NCBI GenBank assembly: GCA_017428485.1
Contig: JAFRQT010000011.1
Coordinates: 1 to 64,000, forward strand
Direction of reading: 5' to 3'
Origin: Bacilli bacterium
GTDB taxonomy: Bacteria; Bacillota_I; Bacilli_A; RF39; UBA660
Length of the DNA: 64,000 bases
Below the pieces are notes generated by a model. The model ran no database searches, had not been told where the DNA came from, and worked only from the letters and a program-made list of their open reading frames with translations. Below, piece by piece: positions 52,232-61,297 of the stretch; position 1 is the first letter of the stretch, and each line of letters starts with the position of its first letter. The position numbers were made by a program, and so were the translations under genes.

Positions 52232-53419
52232 ATGAAAGAGCAATTAGAGAAAGAAAGATTAAGACTAATAGTATTTAAAAGTGCATTAGAATTAGGGCAA
52301 AAAGTTGATGAACATTTACTTGATATGTACAGGTTTGATAAAGACAAATACACATTTATAGTGCCCATCAATGAAAATTATTTTGATGATGGGCATTTAA
52401 AAGTAGAAATTAATTCTACCGTTAGAGGAAAAGATGTATTTTTCTTAACTGATATAGGTAATTATAGTATAACGTATACAATGAGAGGGTTTACTAATCA
52501 TACTAGCCCAAATGATTTGATGCAACAATTAAAAGATGGCATTGGAGCTACTAATAGACATGCAGATAAAATTAATATAATAATGCCTTTGTTGTATGCT
52601 GGACGCCAACATAGAAGAAATACTAGAGAAAATCTTGCCTGTGGTGAAAGTTTAAGAGAACTAGATCGAATACATGGTATTAAAAGTTTTATTACTTTCG
52701 ATGCTCATGACCAAGGCGTTGAACATGCTACTGAAAATATGGAATTTGAGAATTTCTTTGCAACGAATACTATACTAGATGAATTCATTAATAACACTCC
52801 TAAAGAAGATCTTAGAAATATTGTCTTTGTGGCACCTGATAGTGGCGCTGTTGGAAGAAGAAATGTTTATTTAAACTCATTTGATTCTGAATTTATTGAC
52901 AGGGATGCTGGTGAATTTTATAAACAAAGAGATTATAAACATTTAGTTAATGGAAAATATAAAGTTATTGCCCACAAATACATTGGAAATAATGATTTAA
53001 ACGGCAAAACTGCAATAGTAATTGATGATATGATTTCTAGTGGTGGCAGCATGTTAAATGTAATAAATGAACTTCATGATTGTGGGGCAACAAAAATATA
53101 TGTAATGATTACTTTTGCATTATTTACAAGAGGAATAGAAGATTTTAAAAAGATGTATGCAGAAGGCAAACTAGCTGGAATATATACAACAAATCTAACT
53201 TACATACCAGAAGAATATAAAAAAGAATCCTGGCTACACATATGTGATTGTTCTAAAGAAATAGCACAAATTATTTATAACATGCATAATGATTTATCAA
53301 TAACTGGAATATTAAAAGATAAATCAGAACCAATTATGCTACTTGAGAAGAAATTCGGAAAGCAAAAAGATAATAAAAAAGGATATGATTTTGATGAATC
53401 AATTATACAATTCCATTAA
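52232..53419 (+). CDS. prs: ribose-phosphate pyrophosphokinase (PRPP synthetase)
   Basis: GGGGAGG precedes the ATG. The 395-aa protein has LLYAGRQHRRNTRENLAC (catalytic flexible loop), SFITFDAHDQGVEHA, VFVAPDSGAVGRRN and the PRPP-binding TAIVIDDMISSGGSMLN. It is longer than the usual 310-320 residues because of C-terminal and internal additions. It makes PRPP from ribose-5-P and ATP for nucleotide and NAD synthesis (pncB at 59.3 kb). The distal end overlaps the GNAT gene. Confidence 0.92.
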   Translation: MKEQLEKERLRLIVFKSALELGQKVDEHLLDMYRFDKDKYTFIVPINENYFDDGHLKVEINSTVRGKDVFFLTDIGNYSITYTMRGFTNHTSPNDLMQQLKDGIGATNRHADKINIIMPLLYAGRQHRRNTRENLACGESLRELDRIHGIKSFITFDAHDQGVEHATENMEFENFFATNTILDEFINNTPKEDLRNIVFVAPDSGAVGRRNVYLNSFDSEFIDRDAGEFYKQRDYKHLVNGKYKVIAHKYIGNNDLNGKTAIVIDDMISSGGSMLNVINELHDCGATKIYVMITFALFTRGIEDFKKMYAEGKLAGIYTTNLTYIPEEYKKESWLHICDCSKEIAQIIYNMHNDLSITGILKDKSEPIMLLEKKFGKQKDNKKGYDFDESIIQFH

Positions 53420-53897
53420 TATAATTGAATATGAAGATAAGTATTTGGAAGATGTACGTGATTTATTAACTGAACTTGAAGAATATATAGTAACAATTGA
53501 TGAAGACCATTTAGACCATGTACATCCTGAATATCATGAAAAGATGGCTCTTTATGATTTGAAAGAAATAAAAGAAAATAATGGTAAATGTTATTTAGCA
53601 ATTTGTGATGGCAAAGCAATTGGATTAATAATGGGATGCATATTTCCATATGATGAACATGATTATTTAGATTATAAATGTCCAAAAAGAGGAGAAATAA
53701 CAGAATTAATAATAACATCAAAAGTAAGAAGTTCCGGAATTGGCAGTAAACTAATTAATAAAATGGAGGAATATTTTATTTCTGAGGGATGTGAATATTC
53801 TTTTGTAGATATATTTGCATATAATAAAAATGCTGATGATTTTTATAAACATAAAGGGTATCATCATAGAATGTATAGTGGAATTAAGAAATTATAA
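53394..53897 (+). CDS. GNAT-family acetyltransferase
   Basis: The ATG at 53394 is 10 bases after AAAGGA and overlaps the prs end by 26 bp; earlier starts lie deeper in prs. The 167-aa product has GKCYLAICDGKAIGLIMG, EITELIITSKVRSSGIGSKL (the acetyl-CoA loop, R-x-x-G-x-G) and ADDFYKHKGYHHR. It acetylates an unknown small molecule or protein. Confidence 0.85.
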   Translation: MNQLYNSINIIEYEDKYLEDVRDLLTELEEYIVTIDEDHLDHVHPEYHEKMALYDLKEIKENNGKCYLAICDGKAIGLIMGCIFPYDEHDYLDYKCPKRGEITELIITSKVRSSGIGSKLINKMEEYFISEGCEYSFVDIFAYNKNADDFYKHKGYHHRMYSGIKKL

Positions 53898-53901
53898 TGT
53901 T

Positions 53902-53930
53902 AACCTATAAAGAATATTTATAGGTTTTTT
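53902..53930 (+). terminator. terminator after GNAT
   Basis: AACCTATAAA (53902-53911), loop, TTTATAGGTT (53917-53926) and T run. Confidence 0.88.
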
Positions 53931-53962
53931 AATTTCATGATATAATTATAATGAGGTGCTAT

Positions 53963-54997
53963 ATGTATACTATCTATGATTATCTAAAATATTATAAAGA
54001 TTATGATATAAATGAAGTACCATGGAATGATATGGATAACTTATTACTATCAACTATAGTTTATATACCGATAAAGGGATTTATGGGAACTATAAGTTTT
54101 AATGAAATGTGCAATAAAATAATGAAATTTAAAGTTCCAGATAAAACAGAATATTTAGCGCCTAAAATAAAAAGTCTTATTGAAATAATAAACAATTCAA
54201 AAAGATATAATAAGTTAAAATTTAGAAATTTTGAAAATACAATTGATAATAATACTCAATTTGGAGCAATGACTTGCATTATAGATAAAATAAAAATAAT
54301 TGTATTTAAAGGTACTGATAGATCAATAGTAGGATGGCTTGAAAATTTTAGACTTATGTATGAATATCCTACATATACGCAATCTTTAGCAATAAAATAT
54401 TTAAAAAATAACATAGGGTTGTTTGATAAAAACGTTTATGTTACTGGTCATTCAAAAGGTGGAAATATGGCAATGGCTAGTGTAATGGAACTTGGTGATT
54501 TTAAATTTAATAAAGTTAAAAGAGTAATTAATTTTGATGGACCTGGTTTTAGAAAAGAAGAATATGATTCACCAAAATATAAGAAAATGAGCATGAAATT
54601 AACAAATATTATTCCATCTAACTCTTATATTGGTTCATTAATGTTTAATAATGAATATAAAGTGATTAAAACTATTGCCCATGGTATTAACATACATTAT
54701 CCAATATATTGGGCAACGTATGGTACTGAATTTATTCAAGATGAATTATCTAAATTAAGTCAAGAATTACATATAAGAACATCTATCAATATTGAGAATA
54801 TTGATTCAAATTCATTTAGAGAATATTTTGAAAATGCATTTAAAATATTAAATTATAAAATAACTTCTAATATTAGCATAAGTATAAGTGATATGATTAA
54901 TATCTTTAAAACTATAAAAGGTATGGATAAAAAAACAACTGAATATGTTAATTCAGTATTAAAATCAATGTTAAAAATCACAAATAAAAATAAGTGA
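53963..54997 (+). CDS. DUF2974/Mbeg1-like alpha/beta hydrolase
   Basis: The ATG at 53963 follows GAGGTGC; an extended -10 (TGATATAAT, 53938-53946) is upstream. The 344-aa product has WNDMDNLLLSTIVYIPIKGF at the start, VFKGTDRSIVGWLENF, then VTGHSKGGNMAMAS with the lipase-type nucleophile elbow GHSKG, and NFDGPGF. It is a DUF2974 family hydrolase, class-3 lipase-like. No signal peptide, so cytoplasmic. Substrate unknown. Confidence 0.85.
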   Translation: MYTIYDYLKYYKDYDINEVPWNDMDNLLLSTIVYIPIKGFMGTISFNEMCNKIMKFKVPDKTEYLAPKIKSLIEIINNSKRYNKLKFRNFENTIDNNTQFGAMTCIIDKIKIIVFKGTDRSIVGWLENFRLMYEYPTYTQSLAIKYLKNNIGLFDKNVYVTGHSKGGNMAMASVMELGDFKFNKVKRVINFDGPGFRKEEYDSPKYKKMSMKLTNIIPSNSYIGSLMFNNEYKVIKTIAHGINIHYPIYWATYGTEFIQDELSKLSQELHIRTSINIENIDSNSFREYFENAFKILNYKITSNISISISDMINIFKTIKGMDKKTTEYVNSVLKSMLKITNKNK

Positions 54998-55007
54998 GGG
55001 AGAAAAT

Positions 55008-55844
55008 ATGACAGATATTATTAAAATTAAAAAATGGATTGATGAGGCTGACGCTATTATCATTGGAGCTGGCTCTGGGTTGAGTGAAGAAGCAGGAATT
55101 AAATATAGTGGAGAAAAATTTGATAGAGATTTTATAGATTACATAAGGAAATATGGCTTTAAAGATTTACATTCGGCATTATTTTTCCCATATGCGAGTG
55201 AAGAGGAAAGATGGGCATGTTTAGCAAAATATATATATTTTACTTATTATGAAAATAAACATACTGAATTATATGAAAAATTATTTAAAATCTTCAAAGA
55301 TAAAAATTATTTTATAATTACTACTAATGCAGATGGGCAATTTATTAATAATGGTTTCAATCCAAAAAAAGTATTTGAGGTACAAGGTAATTATTCAAAA
55401 CTACAATGTTCTACTCCATGTAATAATAAATTATATTATAATGAAGATATTGTTAAAGATATGTTAAATAATATTGGCAATGATTTAGAAATACCAAAAG
55501 ATTTAATACCAAAATGTCCAGTTTGTGGTAAAAGAATGTCTATTAATATTAGAATTGATAATAAATTTGTAGAAGATGATAATTGGAACAAAATGAATGA
55601 AGATTATGCTAAATTTATTAAGAAGAATCAAAAGAAAAATGTCTTATTAATTGAATTTGGAGTGGGATTTAATACTCCAGCTATAATAAGAAACCCTTTT
55701 GAATGGATGACTTATGATAATGAGAATTTTAAATTAATTAGATTTAATGAATTGTATCCAGAAATATCTGATGAGTTAAAAGATAGATCAATTTCAGTTA
55801 GTGATGATATTAGCGAAGTAATTGATTTGATAAGTAGGTTGTAA
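55008..55844 (+). CDS. SirTM-like sirtuin (Gln at catalytic position)
   Basis: The 278-aa protein has AIIIGAGSGLSEEAGI (NAD site), ITTNADGQF and VFEVQGNYSKLQCSTPC. In ordinary sirtuins the catalytic residue before the G-N/D turn is His; here it is Gln, which is characteristic of class-M sirtuins (SirTM) that ADP-ribosylate rather than deacetylate. Two Cys pairs (CSTPC and CPVC) hold zinc. SirTM loci usually also encode a macrodomain and a lipoyl-carrier protein; none is in this window. It uses NAD+. Confidence 0.82.
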   Translation: MTDIIKIKKWIDEADAIIIGAGSGLSEEAGIKYSGEKFDRDFIDYIRKYGFKDLHSALFFPYASEEERWACLAKYIYFTYYENKHTELYEKLFKIFKDKNYFIITTNADGQFINNGFNPKKVFEVQGNYSKLQCSTPCNNKLYYNEDIVKDMLNNIGNDLEIPKDLIPKCPVCGKRMSINIRIDNKFVEDDNWNKMNEDYAKFIKKNQKKNVLLIEFGVGFNTPAIIRNPFEWMTYDNENFKLIRFNELYPEISDELKDRSISVSDDISEVIDLISRL

Positions 55845-55845
55845 T

Positions 55846-56268
55846 ATGAAAGATAAAAAAGAATTAATAAGAACAATTAAATTTACTCTTTTTTCAATAT
55901 CTGCTGGATTAATTGAAATAGGGCTTTTTACTATATTAGATGAATTTACAAATTTAGATTATTGGATTTGTTATTTGGCTGCACTTATAGCGTCTGTAGT
56001 GTGGAATTTCACATTAAATCGTGAATTTACATTTAAATCTACTGCTAATGTTCCACTAGCAATGACAAAAGTATTTATTTTTTACTTAATTTTTACACCT
56101 GTTTCAACGATATTGGGTAATTATTTAGTCAAAAATTTAGGATGGAATGATTATTTAGTAACAGGTATAAATATGTTATGTAATTTTATACTAGAATATT
56201 TATATGATAAGTATGTTGTTTTTAGAGGAACAATTGATACTAAAGAAAAGAGGATGAAAAGTGAATAA
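55846..56268 (+). CDS. GtrA-family membrane protein
   Basis: The 140-aa protein has four membrane helices, with FTLFSISAGLIEIGLFTIL at the start and the family signature WNFTLNREFTFKS, and LYDKYVVFRG near the end. GtrA-type proteins are thought to flip or bind lipid-linked sugars. The start is 1 bp after the sirtuin stop. Its last codons overlap the next gene. Confidence 0.9.
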   Translation: MKDKKELIRTIKFTLFSISAGLIEIGLFTILDEFTNLDYWICYLAALIASVVWNFTLNREFTFKSTANVPLAMTKVFIFYLIFTPVSTILGNYLVKNLGWNDYLVTGINMLCNFILEYLYDKYVVFRGTIDTKEKRMKSE

Positions 56269-56746
56269 TATTAAAGAATTATTGAATGATGAAAAGAGTA
56301 TCTTGGTTTTTGATGTTGATGGTGTTTTAGCAGTGTTAGAATTTGGAGAGCACAACCATTATTCATTCAGTGATGAGGATTGGGACAATTATGTGGATAG
56401 TGGAAATAATCCTTACATAGAGGATAAAGTAAGTAAAAAAATGCAGAAATTTATAAATAAAAAAGATAAAAATAAAATTTATGTAATTACCGCTATTGGA
56501 GTAAACAAAGAAGGAGAATATAAGAAGGAATATGTAGAAAAGTACTATGGTATTCTTCCTGAAAATGTTTATTTTGTTGATAGGAATAATGATAAAACAA
56601 GTAAATTAGTTGAGATAAGAAAAAATCACCCGGAAGTTGATGATAGGCATATTATTATGATAGATGATACACCTGATATATTAACAGATATTCAATTAAA
56701 AACTGATTTTTCTACTGCTCATATTAGTTCTTTTTTAGATATTTAG
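56261..56746 (+). CDS. HAD-like phosphatase
   Basis: A GTG start overlaps the gtrA-like stop; AGAGGATG is the ribosome site. The 161-aa product has ILVFDVDGVLAVLEF (motif I, DxDGV), VITAIG (motif II region) and HIIMIDDTPD (motif IV, DD). A small HAD superfamily phosphatase; the substrate is not evident. It sits 11 bp upstream of rdgB. Confidence 0.75.
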   Translation: MNNIKELLNDEKSILVFDVDGVLAVLEFGEHNHYSFSDEDWDNYVDSGNNPYIEDKVSKKMQKFINKKDKNKIYVITAIGVNKEGEYKKEYVEKYYGILPENVYFVDRNNDKTSKLVEIRKNHPEVDDRHIIMIDDTPDILTDIQLKTDFSTAHISSFLDI

Positions 56747-56757
56747 GGGATGATATT

Positions 56758-57339
56758 ATGAATACTTTAGTAGTTGCATCTAACAATAAACATAAAATTA
56801 AAGAATTTAAAGAAATAATTAAAAATTATGAAATATTAAGTTTAAGCGATATTGGATTTGATTCTGATATTGAAGAGAATGGCAATACTTTTGCAGAAAA
56901 TGCAATTATAAAAGCAAAAACTATATATGAATATCTAAAGGAAAAAGGACTCAAATACCTTGTTGCTGCTGATGATAGTGGACTATGTGTTCCATCTTTA
57001 AATAATGAACCTGGAATATATAGTGCTAGATATTCTGGAGTACATGGTGACACTCAAGCAAATAGAGACAAATTATTAAATAAAATAAATGGTAAAGATA
57101 GAAGTGCATATTTTATTTGTACTATATGTTTATATTATCCAAATGGAGAATACAAAGTATTCAAAGGTAAAACATTTGGAAAAATAACAACTGAAGAAAT
57201 CGGTAAGAAGGATTTCGGATATGATTGCGTATTTTATTCAAATGATCTTAACAAAACATTTGGTGAAGCAACTGAAGAAGAAAAGAATAGTGTTTCTCAT
57301 AGAGGAAGGGCCATTAGCGAAATGTTAAAAGAAATATAG
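56758..57339 (+). CDS. rdgB: XTP/dITP pyrophosphatase
   Basis: The 193-aa protein starts LVVASNNKHKIKEFKEI, the conserved RdgB/HAM1 start, with ENGNTFAENAIIKAKT, AADDSGLCVPSLNNEPG and YSARYSGVHGD, and GEATEEEKNSVSHRGRA at the end. It removes deaminated purine nucleotides (ITP, XTP). AGGGGATGATAT precedes the ATG. A strong terminator overlaps its 3' end. Confidence 0.95.
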   Translation: MNTLVVASNNKHKIKEFKEIIKNYEILSLSDIGFDSDIEENGNTFAENAIIKAKTIYEYLKEKGLKYLVAADDSGLCVPSLNNEPGIYSARYSGVHGDTQANRDKLLNKINGKDRSAYFICTICLYYPNGEYKVFKGKTFGKITTEEIGKKDFGYDCVFYSNDLNKTFGEATEEEKNSVSHRGRAISEMLKEI

Positions 57340-57357
57340 TAATTATATTTCTTTTTT
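57327..57357 (+). terminator. rdgB terminator
   Basis: AAAAGAAATATA (57327-57338), loop, TATATTTCTTTT (57344-57355) and T residues; overlaps the rdgB stop. Confidence 0.88.
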
Positions 57358-57364
57358 AACATAC

Positions 57365-57393
57365 TTGATTATTTACTAATAATATATTATAAT
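57365..57393 (+). promoter_or_regulatory. promoter of the 57445 gene
   Basis: TTGATT (57365-57370), 17-bp spacer, TATAAT (57388-57393). Confidence 0.7.
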
Positions 57394-57444
57394 ATGTGCC
57401 TTATTTGTGTGAATAAATAACATAAAGAATAGTTGGTGATTGAT

Positions 57445-58110
57445 ATGAGTTTTTTATCTTTATTTTTATCAGGAAAAAGTAATACTACCGGTATGTATAA
57501 CTATGATATACGAGAATTAATTGAGAATTTTAGTTTTTATGATTTTATTAGTAAAGCTCCAAGACGTGATATATTTGATTATGGTGCTTTTGCTGTATTT
57601 ACCGATCAACAATATGTAATTGGATATAATTCCGGATTTGGAATTGGTACGCATTATAGCTCTTTTGCTAGATTTATGAAAGATATTCACGGTGGTGGAT
57701 ATATTATTAATACAAATGATGCTAATAAATTATCTGATAAATGTATGTTTGATTTCATTACTGCCAAAATATATTATGAGGAAGCACTAAATGAAGGGTG
57801 TGTAACTAATAAATACTGGGGTGGCGCAAGATTTATTATGCCAGTTAGAAAAATATCTTTAAATCAATTGAAGTTATTTAGAAAATTTTATGATGAATAC
57901 AATGAGGATTTAAAATATGCAATTAAAAAAAGTAATGGTACTTTTGATGTTTCTTATCAGTGTAATAAAGGTAAGGTTGTTGGTAAACTCGATAGCTTAG
58001 ATGAAGTATTAAAATATATAGAAGAACATGTTGATTTAGATTATATTCCTGAAGAAAAAGATGAGATAATTTTAGGTACTGGATTAGGAAAAACAAGAAA
58101 ATTAAAATAA
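57445..58110 (+). CDS. hypothetical protein, 221 aa
   Basis: The ATG at 57445 follows GGTGAT. The product is soluble, with YDIRELIENFSFYDFI and GYNSGFGIGTHYSSFARFMK, and no signal peptide or membrane segment. I do not recognise a domain. It is a single-gene unit with its own promoter, just upstream of the NAD salvage operon but transcribed separately. A papain- or ART-like fold cannot be judged from sequence alone. Confidence 0.7.
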   Translation: MSFLSLFLSGKSNTTGMYNYDIRELIENFSFYDFISKAPRRDIFDYGAFAVFTDQQYVIGYNSGFGIGTHYSSFARFMKDIHGGGYIINTNDANKLSDKCMFDFITAKIYYEEALNEGCVTNKYWGGARFIMPVRKISLNQLKLFRKFYDEYNEDLKYAIKKSNGTFDVSYQCNKGKVVGKLDSLDEVLKYIEEHVDLDYIPEEKDEIILGTGLGKTRKLK

Positions 58111-58124
58111 TTTTTAAAAAAGTG

Positions 58125-58153
58125 TTGACATATTATTTTGTTTTTAATATAAT
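58125..58153 (+). promoter_or_regulatory. consensus promoter of the NAD salvage operon
   Basis: TTGACA (58125-58130), 17-bp spacer, TATAAT (58148-58153): both boxes perfect. Its -10 touches the first operator-like palindrome. Confidence 0.9.
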
Positions 58154-58206
58154 GTTAATAACAAGAGCAGAAAGATCTGCTTTTAATAAAAACTCTGTTA
58201 TTAACA
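58153..58206 (+). promoter_or_regulatory. paired 11-bp palindromes and leader hairpin of the NAD operon
   Basis: TGTTAATAACA (58153-58163) and TGTTATTAACA (58196-58206) are each palindromic around one base, and are complements of one another. Their centres are 43 bp apart (about four helical turns). Between them AGCAGA and TCTGCT form a small hairpin, and GAG/CTC extend the outer pairing. In DNA they look like two operators; in RNA they form a long stem-loop. The NrtR-like protein at 63531 is a candidate ligand-responsive partner. Confidence 0.55.
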
Positions 58207-58234
58207 AAATGTTAAAAAGAAAGGAGCTGTTAAT

Positions 58235-58813
58235 ATGAAGAGAAAAGAAGAACTAAAAAAATTACTTGTTGTTGTAGACATGGTGAATGGATTTATCAAA
58301 AAGGGAGCAATGGCTGATCCATATATTAATCACATTACTCCAGAATTAATTAAACTTGTAGAGGGAACACTAAGTGAGGATGAAGGAGTTGCGTTTGTTA
58401 AAGATACACATGATACTACTTCAACTGAATTTAAGAAATTTCCAGCACACTGTGTAATAGGAAGTGGTGAAGAAGAATTAATTGATGAATTAAAACCATA
58501 TGAAAGTGAATCACTTACTTATGAAAAAAATTCAACAAGTACAATATTTGCTAAGAACTTTTTAAATGATATTGAGTCAATGAAAAAATTAAGAGAAGTA
58601 ATTGTAACAGGATGCTGTACAGATATATGTGTATTAAATCTAGTAATACCACTAATTAACTATTTTGACGAGCATAATAAAGATGTAGATGTTATTGTTA
58701 GAAAAGATTTAGTTGAAACATATGATGCTCCTACACATGGTAGAAGTGAATATAATGAAATGGCACTTAAATTAATGAAACAAGCAGGTGCTAAGATAAT
58801 GGAGGGAAAGTAA
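58235..58813 (+). CDS. pncA: nicotinamidase (isochorismatase fold)
   Basis: AAGGAGCTGTTAAT precedes the ATG. The 192-aa protein has LLVVVDMVNGFI (Asp15), FVKDTHDTTSTEF, KFPAHCVIGSGEEEL and VTGCCTDICVLN with the nucleophile Cys. These are PncA/isochorismatase-family features. It deamidates nicotinamide to nicotinate, feeding pncB two genes on. First gene of the operon. Confidence 0.88.
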   Translation: MKRKEELKKLLVVVDMVNGFIKKGAMADPYINHITPELIKLVEGTLSEDEGVAFVKDTHDTTSTEFKKFPAHCVIGSGEEELIDELKPYESESLTYEKNSTSTIFAKNFLNDIESMKKLREVIVTGCCTDICVLNLVIPLINYFDEHNKDVDVIVRKDLVETYDAPTHGRSEYNEMALKLMKQAGAKIMEGK

Positions 58814-58814
58814 A

Positions 58815-59252
58815 ATGAAATATAATGAAGAATTATATAGTATGAGTAAAACAGCTCAACGTGCACAATTAATACAAAAAAAGAATAAAAAAGAGATTTC
58901 TACAATGCAAAAAAGACTGCTTAAATATATTTTAAAAGAATTAAGAAGAAAAATATATGATCCACAATCAATTAATAATGGTTATATAGAAATAATATTT
59001 TTTGATAGATTTTTTAGCAAACCTGATCCAGGATACGAAGAAATAAAAGAATTAATTAATAGTAATAACTTTTATAGTTTTGCAAGTGAGTATTGTATTT
59101 ATCTTAGTGAAGTTGAAAATCGTTGTGATGACTTTCATTCATCATATTATAAATTAGTTTGGGATTATCAAACATATTTTAATTCAATAAAAAAAGAAGC
59201 TGCTCAAAGAAAATTAAAACAAAAAAATAATGCTTATAAAGGAGAAAATTAA
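58815..59252 (+). CDS. hypothetical protein in NAD operon, 145 aa
   Basis: The ATG lies 1 bp after the pncA stop, with GGAGGG as the site. The protein is basic and helical (Lys-rich ends, KKNKKEISTMQKRLLKY), and soluble. No domain recognised. It overlaps the region just before pncB. Co-transcription with the NAD genes is clear; a role in NAD metabolism is a guess. Confidence 0.7.
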   Translation: MKYNEELYSMSKTAQRAQLIQKKNKKEISTMQKRLLKYILKELRRKIYDPQSINNGYIEIIFFDRFFSKPDPGYEEIKELINSNNFYSFASEYCIYLSEVENRCDDFHSSYYKLVWDYQTYFNSIKKEAAQRKLKQKNNAYKGEN

Positions 59253-59253
59253 A

Positions 59254-60696
59254 ATGGAAAGATTACCAAGAAATTATACAATGTTAACAGATGCGTATGA
59301 ATTGTTTATGTCAGATTCATATACTAAAACAAAAGAAGGAACTGAAGGAGTATTTGATTTATTTTATAGAGTTGTACCAAATGGTGGTGGATATACTATT
59401 ATGGCAGGGCTTGATAAAGTAATCGAATATATTCAAAATTTAAAATTTACAGATGAAGATATAGAATATTTTAAAAAATCTGGTTATAACTTTAGTGAAG
59501 AATTTTTAGATTATCTAAGAAACTTTAAATTCACTGGAGATATATATGCTATTCCAGATGGAACTCCAGTGTTCCCAAATGAACCATTAGTTACAGTAAA
59601 AGCTCCTTTAATTGAAGCACAAATAATTGAAACTGCAATGTTATCAATAATAAATGGAGCTAAAGAACATGCAACTGGTGCCAGAAGATTAGTAGAAGCA
59701 ACACCTAAAAATGTAAAAATCATGGAATTTGGAGCCCGTAGAGCAGATGGACTTGAAGCTGCGATTGATTCTTCTATTTATGGAATCATGGCTGGATGTG
59801 CAGGTACTAGTAACGTACAAGCAGCTCAAATGTTGGGCATCAAAGCACTAGGTACTATGGCACACAGTTTTGTTGAATCATTTGATAATGAATTAGATGC
59901 ATTTATTGCATTTGCAAAAACTCATCCAGATAATGCAACATTACTTGTTGATACATTTGATACTTTAAAATGTGGCGTACCTAATGCTATTAAAACATTT
60001 GACTGGATGAAAGAAAATGGATACCCAACAGATCATATTGGAATTCGTATTGATTCAGGAGATCTTGCATATTTATCTAAAGAAGCAAGAAAAATGCTAG
60101 ATGATGCAGGATATACAAATGCTAAAATATGTTTAAGCAATGGCCTTACAGCTGAAACAATTGAATCATTAACTAGTCAAGGTGCTTTCTTTGATTCACT
60201 AGGAGTAGGTGATAATATTTCTAAACCAGCTGGTAGAATGGGAGCTGTATATAAAGAGGTTGCAATAATTGAGGATGGAAAAAGAACTCCAAAAATTAAA
60301 GTAAGTAATGACATAATTAAAATTGTTAATCCAGATTTCAAAGATTTATATAGAGCATATGATAAAAACACTGGTTATGCCATAGCAGATATTATGTGTA
60401 GTAAAGACAAAAAAATGCCTGAAAGAAATATGAAAATAATAAGCATTAATGATTTAATTACTAATACTACTATAGATGATTATAGATTAGTTAAACTTCA
60501 AAAACCAATATTCATAAATGGAAAATTAGTTTATAATGATCCAACCATATTTGAAAAGCAGGCATATTGTGAAGAACAAATGCAAACATTATATCCAGAA
60601 GTTAAAAGAACATTAAATCCACATAGATATTATGTAGATGGAACTGAAGAATATGTTAATTTAAAAAATCAAATGATTCTAAGTCATAGGAGATAA
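59254..60696 (+). CDS. pncB: nicotinate phosphoribosyltransferase
   Basis: The ATG at 59254 follows AAAGGAGAAAATTAA. The 480-aa protein has RNYTMLTDAYELFMSDSY, EFGARRADGLEAAIDSSIYG, AGTSNVQAAQMLGI and GTMAHSFVESFDNELDAF, with RIDSGDLAYLSKEAR, the long NAPRTase type. It joins nicotinate to PRPP, giving NaMN. The His of the GTMAHS loop, phosphorylated in this family, is present. Confidence 0.95.
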   Translation: MERLPRNYTMLTDAYELFMSDSYTKTKEGTEGVFDLFYRVVPNGGGYTIMAGLDKVIEYIQNLKFTDEDIEYFKKSGYNFSEEFLDYLRNFKFTGDIYAIPDGTPVFPNEPLVTVKAPLIEAQIIETAMLSIINGAKEHATGARRLVEATPKNVKIMEFGARRADGLEAAIDSSIYGIMAGCAGTSNVQAAQMLGIKALGTMAHSFVESFDNELDAFIAFAKTHPDNATLLVDTFDTLKCGVPNAIKTFDWMKENGYPTDHIGIRIDSGDLAYLSKEARKMLDDAGYTNAKICLSNGLTAETIESLTSQGAFFDSLGVGDNISKPAGRMGAVYKEVAIIEDGKRTPKIKVSNDIIKIVNPDFKDLYRAYDKNTGYAIADIMCSKDKKMPERNMKIISINDLITNTTIDDYRLVKLQKPIFINGKLVYNDPTIFEKQAYCEEQMQTLYPEVKRTLNPHRYYVDGTEEYVNLKNQMILSHRR

Positions 60697-60698
60697 CT

Positions 60699-61283
60699 AT
60701 GAGAAAAGATAAATTAAATGAATTAAAAAGATATTCTGGTGAACTAAAGTGGATATCAAATGAACTTGTTCATGATAATAAAAATAGATTTGTTAGTGTT
60801 ATTCCTAGAAAGTTTATTTTAAATAATGGAATGGTTATTCCAAGAGAACAAATATTAAAGAATAATATTGATGGTTCAGCAGTTATTGTTGTTCCAAGAG
60901 TAAAAAATGAATTACTTGTTACAGTTGAACCTCGTGTATTTACTGAAAAGAAAATAGCAGTAGGTTTTCCAGCCGGGTATATTGAAGAAGGCGAAACGCC
61001 AATAAATGCTGCGATACGTGAACTAAGGGAAGAAACAGGATATGTACCACAAGCTATGACAGAACTTGATGCATTTTATCAAGATGAAGGAATTAGTGCT
61101 GCATACAATCATATATTTTTTGCAGATAACTGTGAGAAAAGATATAATCAAAAATTAGATCCAAATGAAGTGGTTAGATATATGACATTTACTTATGATG
61201 AAATATTAGAATTAGAAGATATGGGATATGTAAGTGGATCTAATTCTAAACTTGCATTATGCAGAGTAAAGAAATATTTATAA
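60699..61283 (+). CDS. ADP-ribose-type Nudix hydrolase
   Basis: The 194-aa protein has GFPAGYIEEGETPINAAIRE and LREETGYV, a complete Nudix box. Overall it resembles ADP-ribose/NAD(H)-degrading Nudix enzymes (ADPRase type) and sits 2 bp after pncB. It probably cleans up ADP-ribose from NAD use, such as by the sirtuin at 55 kb; NADH as substrate is also possible. Confidence 0.85.
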   Translation: MRKDKLNELKRYSGELKWISNELVHDNKNRFVSVIPRKFILNNGMVIPREQILKNNIDGSAVIVVPRVKNELLVTVEPRVFTEKKIAVGFPAGYIEEGETPINAAIRELREETGYVPQAMTELDAFYQDEGISAAYNHIFFADNCEKRYNQKLDPNEVVRYMTFTYDEILELEDMGYVSGSNSKLALCRVKKYL

Positions 61284-61297
61284 AGAGAGGTTAAAAT

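Noticed and set aside
58153..58229. NAD+ or PreQ1-type riboswitch before pncA
   Set aside because: No known riboswitch core was recognisable; the palindromes fit operator DNA better, though RNA structure is possible.
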